40,060 nt of DNA from Bacteroidota bacterium (GTDB lineage Bacteria; Bacteroidota; Bacteroidia; Chitinophagales; Saprospiraceae). The notes beneath the pieces are model-generated. The model ran no database searches. It was not told the origin of the DNA and saw nothing but the letters and a program-made list of their open reading frames with translations. This document shows positions 1-6,483 of the stretch, one piece after another. The number at the start of each line of letters is the position of its first letter. The first letter of the stretch is position 1. The DNA lies in contig JACRAN010000083.1 in NCBI GenBank assembly GCA_016234735.1, positions 1 to 40,060 on the forward strand. The letters run 5' to 3'. The translations under genes were made by a program, and so were the position numbers.

Positions 1-14
1 CTTGCCCCTGACCT

Positions 15-90
15 ACATCCCCCTTGCCCCCTTCAAAGGGGGAATTAGTGCCGGGGTTAATTCCCCCTTTGAAGGGGGCAAGGGGGATGT
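15..90. repeat. Perfect 33-bp-arm palindrome
   Basis: The arms at 15-47 and 58-90 are exact reverse complements around a 10-base loop. The arms are rich in C and G runs (CCCCCTTGCCCCC, then TTCAAAGGGGG). It lies upstream of arsM and is not followed by a T run, so it looks like a dispersed palindromic element and not a simple terminator. Whether it recurs elsewhere in the genome cannot be seen here. Confidence 0.85.
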
Positions 91-175
91 TCGTTGGAAG
101 GGTAAAGCGAAACCATTTTTTTTGCCCAAAATCATCGCATTTTTACGATAACTTAATCATAAAATCACTTTTCCA

Positions 176-1075
176 ATGAAATCATCAGACAACATCAAAT
201 CACTCGTCCGGGAGAAGTACTCGGAAATCGCCATGCAGGACAAGGCGACCAACGCCGCTTCCTGCTGCGGGGCCACAGCACCCAGCGCTTGCTACAACAT
301 CATGTCGGACAGCTACGCCGAACTCGAAGGCTACAACCCCGATGCCGACCTCGGCCTGGGCTGCGGGCTGCCGACGGAGTTTGCAAAAATCGAAGAGGGC
401 GACACGGTGCTCGACCTCGGCTCCGGTGCCGGCAACGACTGCTTCGTGGCTCGTGCGGAAGCGGGCGAATCGGGCAAGATTATCGGCGTGGATTTCACGC
501 CAAAAATGATACAACTGGCCCGCCAGAACGCCGAAAAGCGGGGCCTAAACAACGTGGAGTTCCGGCAGGGCGACATCGAGGAACTGCCCGTCAGCGACCA
601 CAGCGTGGACGTGGTGGTGAGCAACTGCGTGCTCAACCTCGTGCCCGACAAACCGAAGGTTTTCCGTGAAATCATGCGGGTGCTGCGCCCCGGCGGGCAT
701 TTCAGCATCTCCGACGTGGTGCTGCGGGGCGAGTTGCCGGAAAAACTCGTGACGGCAGCGGAGATGTACGCAGGTTGCGTGGCGGGTGCCATGCAGATGG
801 ACGAATACCTCGATGCCATCACGCAGGCAGGCTTCACTCATCTGACCGTGCAGAAGCAAAAGCCCATCCTCGTGCCCGACGACATCCTGCTCGAATACCT
901 CACACCGGACGAGTTGCGGGCGTTTGTCGCCTCGAAGACGGGCATTTTCAGCATCACCGTGTATGCCGAAAAGCCGGGCGAAAAAGTGGAGTGGAAGGAT
1001 TCGGCGAAGCCGAAAAAAAGCCTCGCCACTTTGACTGAAAAAGCCTGCTGCGAACCGGGCAGCGGCTGCTGTTAA
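176..1075 (+). CDS. arsM: Arsenite S-adenosylmethionine methyltransferase (ArsM)
   Basis: This class I SAM-dependent methyltransferase of 299 residues is predicted to methylate arsenite in the cytoplasm to methylated, often volatile, arsenicals. The SAM-binding motif I is VLDLGSGAGNDCF at residues 78-90. Three cysteines sit where ArsM enzymes bind As(III): C63 (GLGCG), C151 (VSNCVLNL) and C201 (YAGCVAG). There is also a CC pair at 30-31 and a cysteine-rich tail (CCEPGSGCC), common in bacterial ArsM. The length is typical. No arsR, arsC or arsenite pump is adjacent. The next gene is a metallophosphoesterase 91 bp downstream on the same strand, with a palindromic word repeat filling the spacer. 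The start is the first ATG in frame, after an AT-rich leader. Family assignment is firm; the in vivo substrate is inferred. Confidence 0.95.
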   Translation: MKSSDNIKSLVREKYSEIAMQDKATNAASCCGATAPSACYNIMSDSYAELEGYNPDADLGLGCGLPTEFAKIEEGDTVLDLGSGAGNDCFVARAEAGESGKIIGVDFTPKMIQLARQNAEKRGLNNVEFRQGDIEELPVSDHSVDVVVSNCVLNLVPDKPKVFREIMRVLRPGGHFSISDVVLRGELPEKLVTAAEMYAGCVAGAMQMDEYLDAITQAGFTHLTVQKQKPILVPDDILLEYLTPDELRAFVASKTGIFSITVYAEKPGEKVEWKDSAKPKKSLATLTEKACCEPGSGCC

Positions 1076-1083
1076 TCAGAGAC

Positions 1084-1164
1084 GAGGAATGAGGGATGAG
1101 GAATGACCAATTCTATCACTGCACATTCCTCTTCTTTCATCCCTCGTTCCCCATCCCTCATCCC
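1084..1164. repeat. Inverted arrays of 7-bp words
   Basis: Three tandem heptamers (GAGGAAT, GAGGGAT, GAGGAAT) occupy 1084-1104. An inverted array (TCATCCC, TCGTTCC, CCATCCC, TCATCCC) occupies 1137-1164, preceded by a single ATTCCTC at 1125-1131. The element fills nearly the whole spacer between arsM and the phosphoesterase and stops two bases before the latter's ATG. It can fold into an imperfect hairpin. The word TCATCCC is the one also found inside alaS. Confidence 0.8.
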
Positions 1165-1166
1165 TG

Positions 1167-1940
1167 ATGAAAATAGCTCTTTTCTCCGACATACACGCCA
1201 ACCTGCCTGCGCTCGAAGCCTGCCTCGCCGACATCGAGCGACGCCAACCCGATCAAATATTCTGCCTCGGTGACCTGGTAGGCTACAACATCTGGCCCAA
1301 CGAAGTCATCCGGGAAATCCGTCGCCGGGGCATCCCGACCATCGCCGGAAACTACGACTTCGGCATCGGCAGGGCGAGCGACGACTGCGGCTGCGCCTAC
1401 AAAACCGACGAGGAGAAGGCCAACGGCGCCGTATCCATTTCGTTTACCAACCAAATCACAGAGCCGGAGGAGCGCCGCTACCTGCGCTCGCTGCCCGCCC
1501 ATATCCGGGTGGAGTTCCAGTTGAACAACGACAAACTGAACCTGCTGCTGGTGCATGGCAGCCCCCGCAAAATCAACGAGTACCTCTTCGATGACCGGGA
1601 AGAAAAAAGCCTGCTGCGCATCGTCGAAGGTGCCAATGCTAACATCTTGTGCTTCGGGCACACGCACAAACCCTACCACCGCATCCTCAATTCCAGCACG
1701 GTGGATGCGCCGCATTTCCGCCACGCCATCAACATCGGCTCGGTTGGCAAGCCGAAAGACGGCGACCCACGGGGCTGCTACGTGCTGCTCACGCTGGACG
1801 AGCACAGTTCCGTTTTGGATAAAAACAGCATCATCGTGGAGTTCGTGCGGTTTGAATACGATGTGGAAAAAGCGGCGGGAGCGGTAGAGGAAAGCCCGTT
1901 GCCGGATGCCTACGCAGAAGCGCTGCGGGCGGCACGTTAA
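1167..1940 (+). CDS. Calcineurin-like metallophosphoesterase, YfcE/MJ0936 type
   Basis: This 257-residue cytoplasmic protein has the five metal-binding blocks of the calcineurin-like phosphoesterase fold: SDIHAN (D8, H10), GDLVGY (D36), AGNYD (N62), LLVHGSP, and GHTHKPY. The set points to a two-metal phosphodiesterase or phosphatase. The family includes YfcE and MJ0936 as well as poorly defined serine/threonine phosphatase-like enzymes, so the substrate is not known. The N-terminus starts directly with the first catalytic block, which supports the ATG used. It follows arsM in the same direction and could be co-transcribed, but the palindromic repeat in the spacer might interrupt or process that transcript. 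It converges on the DUF5916 gene. Confidence 0.85.
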   Translation: MKIALFSDIHANLPALEACLADIERRQPDQIFCLGDLVGYNIWPNEVIREIRRRGIPTIAGNYDFGIGRASDDCGCAYKTDEEKANGAVSISFTNQITEPEERRYLRSLPAHIRVEFQLNNDKLNLLLVHGSPRKINEYLFDDREEKSLLRIVEGANANILCFGHTHKPYHRILNSSTVDAPHFRHAINIGSVGKPKDGDPRGCYVLLTLDEHSSVLDKNSIIVEFVRFEYDVEKAAGAVEESPLPDAYAEALRAAR

Positions 1941-1952
1941 AACCTGCATGAC

Positions 1953-2057
1953 GGGATTGGAAAACGGATGAAACGGATTTTACGGATTTGAACGGAAGTT
2001 TAAAAAAACAAAATCCGTTTCAATCCGCTGTATCCGTTTCATCCGTTTTCCAATCCC
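1953..2057. repeat. Inverted arrays of 9-bp words between convergent genes
   Basis: The outer arms at 1953-1978 and 2032-2057 are perfect 26-bp reverse complements. Inside them the sequence keeps a 9-bp rhythm: AACGGATGA, AACGGATTT, TACGGATTT, GAACGGAAG on the left and matching ATCCGT words on the right. It lies between the convergent phosphoesterase and DUF5916 genes. It may fold as a long hairpin at both transcript ends, but no clear T run follows. Confidence 0.85.
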
Positions 2058-2123
2058 CCTCGCTGCTTTGGACTATTCAACGTCCGAAATAAATGAAACG
2101 AGGCATTCCAGCCTGACCACATT

Positions 2124-4292
2124 TCACACCCTGAAATTATACCGCAGCTTCACCAGCACCTGCCTGCTTTGCAGCGCCCAGCGGTTGCCCCGCTCGTCCA
2201 GCGTGTTGTGGTTGAAAACGAGGAAGGCATCGCCCAGCGGGCTGAAAATCCAGTGAATGCGGGCGTTCCAGCCCAGTTCCCGGCTTTCGGTGTCGTATTG
2301 CAGGAAGCTGTTCAGTTGCAGGTCGGGCGTCACGTTGAAGCGCACCCGCAGGCCGACGAGGGTCTGGTCGAAATCGCCCCAGGGCAGCCGCCCGAGGTTG
2401 CGCTCGCCCTCCAGCTCAAAAGTGAGGAGCGAGGAAGGATTCCAGTTGACCGAGGCTTCGAATTCGTCCAATTTCCCTTCGTAAAACGAGCCGAACCACC
2501 AGGTCAGTTGCCCGTTCAGGCGGCGCTTGGCGGCGCTTTCCACTTCGAGGCGGAAGCGGGTGAAATGGTAAGCCCCGGCAGGAACGACCACGTCGTCGAC
2601 AATGTCGAACGGCTCGGACAGGTTCTCGCCCTGCGGGTAAAAATTGGCTTCGATGCGGTCGCCGCTCTCCAACCGCCAGTTGACGGGGGCAAGGAAAATG
2701 GCGTAGGACTGCCAGTCGCCGCCCAAATCCGATACGTAAGTCAGGTACAATTCATGGAACATTTGGCGCAGCCAGCCCCAGTTCGGGCGGGGGGCGAAGG
2801 TTGCTCCAGCCCGCAGGTAGTGGACGTCCCGGCGAGGCACGAAGCCCAGAGAAGGGTCGAAATTCTCGCCGATGCGTGCGTAGTTGAAAACGCAGTCCCA
2901 GCGGTCGTTGGGGTAGTCAATTTTAAGACCGAGCGCCGAGCGGTCGTTCGCCAGGTCGTCCCGGTTGGCGAGCAAGCCCCAAACGCCGACGAGAAAATTT
3001 TTATCCCCCTGAAAGCGAGTGGTTTGAAAAGTAAAATCAGCCCCGGAAGTCCAACTGCCGCCTCTGCCTTGCGGGTCTCCAAAAGTTGAAATCATGCCCA
3101 CCGAGCTTTCTTTCAGCACATTTTGGCGGATGCGCACCACGCCAAGCGTCCTGCCGGAAAGCGTATCCTCCACCGTTTCGAGGCTTCCAGTGCGCATGGC
3201 CAAGCCGCCGAAAGCGGTTTTGCCGATGCGCCCGTTCAGCTTCGCCCCGGCGTGAACAGGCACTTCGCTGCCCTTGAAAAGCCCGATGCGGCGGCTGAAA
3301 AAAGGCAGCACAGTGCTGCTGCCCGTGCCCAGCCCGAACTCGAAAATATCGGAGCCTTCGAGGAAAAACGAGCGTTTTTCAGGGAAAAAAAGCGGAAAGC
3401 GGGTCAGGTTGGTCTGCCGGGTGTCCACCTCCGTTTCGGCGAAGTCGGTGTTGGCGGTCATGGTCGCCAGCACGTTGGGGCCGAGGCGCTGGCTGGCGTC
3501 GAGGCTCGGCTCGAACGACCAGTCCGTTTTGCCGCTTCCGCCTGTTTCGGTCACGCCGCCCACGAGCGAGGGGCGCACGTTCAGCCCGATGCCGTAGTTG
3601 AAGGTGGGTAAATTCGTGAGTAAGCCGGCCCTGCTGGTCTGGGTGACCCGCTGGTCTTGGCTCACGTTCGCCCATCGGATGGTTTCCTGCCTGCGCTGGA
3701 TGCGCCGCTCGACGTTGAAGCCCCATTCGGTCAGCCCTTTTTTGAAATTGAGGCTCTGAATGGGCAGGCGGATTTCGACCGACCAGCCCGTTTCGTCCAC
3801 CGAGGCGGCGGCTTCCCACACGGCGTCCCAGTCGCTGTTTTCCTCTTCTCCCCGGTTGGAGACGAGGGCGTCGTAGCGGGCACCGTTGGCATTCACGGCG
3901 AAAACGTAGCCCGATTGCCCGTCGAGGAAGGGGTCGAGCACGAGGCGGACATGGTCTTCGCTTTGGAGTTCGGCGTCCCGGAGTTTGGAGAAGCGTACGA
4001 TGCCTTCGGGCTGTGCATCTTCGCAACGGATGCCGATGATGAGGTAGCGCTCGTTTGCCAGCACCCTGATTTCGGTGCGGGCGGAGGGTTCGCCATTTTC
4101 GACGGGGACGGTGGTGCGGAGTTGGTCGGTCATTGGGGCGTTCACCCAGTCGGCTTCGTCGAGGTGGCCATCGAGGCGGACGGGTTGAGTGAGCGCACCG
4201 ACGGGGAGGGCCGGTCGGGCGGCGTCCTGTGCCGGAAGTTGGGCGGCAATCGTCAACAGGATGGCGGGGAGGAAGGTGGTTTTTAGTTTCAT
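2124..4292 (-). CDS. DUF5916 surface protein with N-terminal CBM9-like domain
   Basis: This is a 722-residue exported protein. A signal peptide of about 22 residues (MKLKTTFLPA...QLPAQ) is followed by a carbohydrate-binding-family-9/DOMON-like domain (VRLDGHLDEADWVNAP, then WSVEIRLPIQSLNF) over roughly residues 25-215. A long beta-strand-rich region then runs to the C-terminus (VKLRYNFRV) and looks like an outer-membrane beta barrel. This is the DUF5916 architecture common in Bacteroidota; its function is not established, though ligand or sugar binding at the surface has been suggested from the CBM9-like part. The ATG at 4292 was chosen because it begins the signal peptide and lies 4 bp after the upstream ChrB-domain gene; a longer frame would overlap that gene. 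It is the last gene of the five-gene operon. Confidence 0.85.
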   Translation of the reverse strand: MKLKTTFLPAILLTIAAQLPAQDAARPALPVGALTQPVRLDGHLDEADWVNAPMTDQLRTTVPVENGEPSARTEIRVLANERYLIIGIRCEDAQPEGIVRFSKLRDAELQSEDHVRLVLDPFLDGQSGYVFAVNANGARYDALVSNRGEEENSDWDAVWEAAASVDETGWSVEIRLPIQSLNFKKGLTEWGFNVERRIQRRQETIRWANVSQDQRVTQTSRAGLLTNLPTFNYGIGLNVRPSLVGGVTETGGSGKTDWSFEPSLDASQRLGPNVLATMTANTDFAETEVDTRQTNLTRFPLFFPEKRSFFLEGSDIFEFGLGTGSSTVLPFFSRRIGLFKGSEVPVHAGAKLNGRIGKTAFGGLAMRTGSLETVEDTLSGRTLGVVRIRQNVLKESSVGMISTFGDPQGRGGSWTSGADFTFQTTRFQGDKNFLVGVWGLLANRDDLANDRSALGLKIDYPNDRWDCVFNYARIGENFDPSLGFVPRRDVHYLRAGATFAPRPNWGWLRQMFHELYLTYVSDLGGDWQSYAIFLAPVNWRLESGDRIEANFYPQGENLSEPFDIVDDVVVPAGAYHFTRFRLEVESAAKRRLNGQLTWWFGSFYEGKLDEFEASVNWNPSSLLTFELEGERNLGRLPWGDFDQTLVGLRVRFNVTPDLQLNSFLQYDTESRELGWNARIHWIFSPLGDAFLVFNHNTLDERGNRWALQSRQVLVKLRYNFRV

Positions 4293-4296
4293 TTTT

Positions 4297-4761
4297 TTAC
4301 CGAACACCAAAAAGGTCGGGATTCCAGGTATGTTTTTCAGCGTAAACATACTTCGCCCAGGCGTACAGCGCATCGTAAATTTTCATCCCCACCGCCAGCA
4401 TCTCGTGGTCGTCTCGGATATTGTGGGACAGCCCCGCCGAGATGGCCCAAAGCCCTGCCGCTTGCGGCGCAAGGTCAAAGCGGTCGGTGTCTGCACCCCG
4501 AACGATGACGGCGAGTTGGAGCAGTGCGGGGTCAGTCAGCCCGTGTTTTTTCAGGATGAAATCGAAGGTGCAATGGTCTCCCTCATGCGAGTATTCGGCA
4601 CCGGGGATGTCGTAAGGAACGGCATCGAGTTCCTTCGCTTTGTCGAAGACCTGTTCTTTCGGCACGTAGATGAATTCCGCCTCGCTGTCCACGAAGTTTT
4701 TGAGGAGCCAGGGGCAGGCGATGCGGTCGATTTTCGGTCGCTCACGGGTTATCCATTTCAT
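4297..4761 (-). CDS. Stand-alone ChrB-domain (Chrome_Resist) protein
   Basis: This 154-residue cytoplasmic protein matches the C-terminal domain of ChrB, a regulator and accessory factor in chromate resistance. It begins with the block IDRIACPWL (C16) and continues with H59/C64 (YSHEGDHCTFDF), VRGADTD (89-93), GLWAISAGLSHN and DDHE (117-120). The conserved Cys, His and acidic residues suggest a metal or oxyanion site, but this is inference. It is closely related to the first 150 residues of the ChrB-AraC fusion two genes upstream, so the operon carries two paralogous copies of this domain. It starts 3 bp after the sterol desaturase gene and ends 4 bp before the DUF5916 gene. No chrA chromate transporter is seen, so chromate may not be the substrate. 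Confidence 0.85.
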   Translation of the reverse strand: MKWITRERPKIDRIACPWLLKNFVDSEAEFIYVPKEQVFDKAKELDAVPYDIPGAEYSHEGDHCTFDFILKKHGLTDPALLQLAVIVRGADTDRFDLAPQAAGLWAISAGLSHNIRDDHEMLAVGMKIYDALYAWAKYVYAEKHTWNPDLFGVR

Positions 4762-4764
4762 GGT

Positions 4765-5553
4765 TCAATGCTTTTTTGGAATGTCCACCAGCAATTCCTT
4801 GATTGAGAAATCTGTTTTGTCCAAATAATCCAAGCCGTATTCAATGGTCGAATAATCTTCCCGGCGGCGGAAGGTCTTGAACAACCTGTCCCAAACCGAG
4901 AAGATGTTGCTGTAATTGCTGTCCGTTTCCAATTGCTGTTTCGAGTGGTGCAGTTTGTGCATGTTCGGGGTGACGAAAATGAGCTGCAAGCCCCTGTCGA
5001 GGCGCTTTGGCAACCGGATGTTTGAATGTTCCAGTTGGGCGTTCATCGCCGAGAGCGCCAGATAAAAAACGAGCACCTCCAAAGGCAGCCCAAGCAGTAG
5101 CATGCCGCTTGTCTGAAAGCCAACCCGCCAAACCGTTTCGAACGGATGCTGTCGGAACGCCGTGGTCACGTCCACCATGACATCGGAATGATGAACGGCA
5201 TGAAACCGCCACAAAAAAGGCGACTTGTGCATCAAAACATGGGGCAGCCACGCCGCCCAGAAATCGAGCAGCACAATACCGACGATGGTCAAAAAAACCG
5301 CATTGACTTTCCCAAAATACTGAAACAAGCCGATGCCATACCTTTCCACCACCATGCCCGCCAATGCAACCAAAGCTGCAAGCAGGAAATTGGTCAAAAG
5401 GAGCAGCAACATCATGGCGATGTTCGGCAGGGTCTTGAAAATGGAACTGCGCTTGGTTTTGATGAGCGGGGAAATCATCTCGAAGCCGCAGAGGATAAAA
5501 AGTGCACCGAAAAGCAGCGCTACCCGCATGGTTTCTGACAGTTGAATGGTCAT
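4765..5553 (-). CDS. Sterol desaturase / fatty acid hydroxylase family membrane protein
   Basis: This 262-residue integral membrane protein belongs to the di-iron fatty acid hydroxylase superfamily. It has about four hydrophobic segments and the histidine clusters that bind iron: HVLMH (105-109), FHAVHH (117-122) and MHKLHH near residue 200, followed by the typical NIFSVWDRLFKTF segment. It probably oxidises or hydroxylates a membrane lipid; the substrate cannot be read from sequence. The ATG at 5553 is used; an in-frame GTG at 5571 would add six residues. It lies 56 bp after the ChrB-AraC fusion and 3 bp before the ChrB-domain protein, so it is most likely part of that operon. This raises the possibility that the ChrB-AraC regulator controls a membrane-lipid response. 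Confidence 0.85.
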   Translation of the reverse strand: MTIQLSETMRVALLFGALFILCGFEMISPLIKTKRSSIFKTLPNIAMMLLLLLTNFLLAALVALAGMVVERYGIGLFQYFGKVNAVFLTIVGIVLLDFWAAWLPHVLMHKSPFLWRFHAVHHSDVMVDVTTAFRQHPFETVWRVGFQTSGMLLLGLPLEVLVFYLALSAMNAQLEHSNIRLPKRLDRGLQLIFVTPNMHKLHHSKQQLETDSNYSNIFSVWDRLFKTFRRREDYSTIEYGLDYLDKTDFSIKELLVDIPKKH

Positions 5554-5609
5554 GTTCTTCAAATTTTGCACAAGATTACACGCCAGAAAAAGCAGAAAAT
5601 AGAACGGAT

Positions 5610-6473
5610 TTAACTATTGGTATCCGCTTTACCTTTTTGCAAAGATTTTTTGTAAACGGACGGTTGAACCCCCGTATGCTTTTTAAAAATACGGGTAAAA
5701 TGGCTCTGGTCGGAGAAGCCGGTGAGGTAGGCGATGTCGGTGAGGGAATACGCCGGGTCGTCCAGCAATTGCAGGGCTTTTTCGATGCGCTGCTTGCGGA
5801 TGTACTCGCCGAAGGATAGGTCCTCGAAGTATTTTGAAAACTCCCGGCTGAGGTAAGCAGGGTTGAGGTCGAGGTTCTTCGAGATTTCTTTCAGGCTCAG
5901 GGCCAGGTTGGTGTCAATCTGGTCCTGGATGATTTCCTTCAACTCCTTTGCCCAAGCGGGTATCCGCTTTTTCGCTCCCGTTTTGCTGTCCAGGAATTTG
6001 TAAAAAACATCGAGCAGCAACTGCTCCATCGGGTTTTGCGTGTGTTTTTCATGGCGGTGGTACCTCGCCCAACTGTACAGCGCATCGTAAATCACCATGC
6101 CTTTTTCCAGCAGTTCATGGTCGTCGGTCACGTTGTGCGTCAGCCCCGCCGAAATCGCCCAAAGCCCCGGTGCCTGCTCCGCCAAATGGTGCTGGTCGGT
6201 GTCCGCCCCCCGCACGATGAGCGCCAGCACTTGCAGGGTGGGGTCGTTGAGTTGGTATTTTTTGAGAAAATAATCGAAGGTGCATTGGTCGCCGTAGTGC
6301 GTGAACTCCACGTCCGGCACGTCGAAAGGGGTGGCTCCGAGCGCTTCGGCCTCCATCATCACCTCGCCTTCCGGTACGTAGATGATTTCAGCTTCCTGGT
6401 CAATGAAGCGTCGGATGAGCCAAGGGCAAGCGATGCGGTCAATTTTCGGACGGTGGCGAGTAATCCATTTCAT
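5610..6473 (-). CDS. ChrB-domain / AraC-type transcription regulator fusion
   Basis: This 287-residue predicted regulator joins two families. Residues 1-150 are a ChrB (Chrome_Resist) domain with C16 in IDRIACPWL, H59, C64, VRGADTD and DDHE, nearly collinear with the stand-alone copy at 4297-4761. Residues 178-278 are an AraC-type double helix-turn-helix (SLKEISKNLDLNPAYLSREF, then SLTDIAYLTGFSDQSHFTRI and FKKHTGVQPSVYKK). The ChrB part would be the sensor and the AraC part the DNA-binding output, binding DNA in the cytoplasm. The ATG at 6473 aligns exactly with the paralogue's start; a TTG three codons upstream is less likely. It begins 10 bp after the antiporter gene, so it is co-transcribed with it and may regulate its own operon. 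The signal is unknown. Confidence 0.88.
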   Translation of the reverse strand: MKWITRHRPKIDRIACPWLIRRFIDQEAEIIYVPEGEVMMEAEALGATPFDVPDVEFTHYGDQCTFDYFLKKYQLNDPTLQVLALIVRGADTDQHHLAEQAPGLWAISAGLTHNVTDDHELLEKGMVIYDALYSWARYHRHEKHTQNPMEQLLLDVFYKFLDSKTGAKKRIPAWAKELKEIIQDQIDTNLALSLKEISKNLDLNPAYLSREFSKYFEDLSFGEYIRKQRIEKALQLLDDPAYSLTDIAYLTGFSDQSHFTRIFKKHTGVQPSVYKKSLQKGKADTNS

Positions 6474-6483
6474 ATTGGGCAAA

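Noticed and set aside
2068-2256. A 62-codon plus-strand frame at the end of the 9-bp-word palindrome
   Set aside because: It is largely antisense to the C-terminus of the DUF5916 gene and has no family similarity.
4297-6473. Chromate resistance operon
   Set aside because: ChrB-domain proteins are present but the chromate transporter ChrA is not, so naming the operon for chromate would go beyond the evidence.
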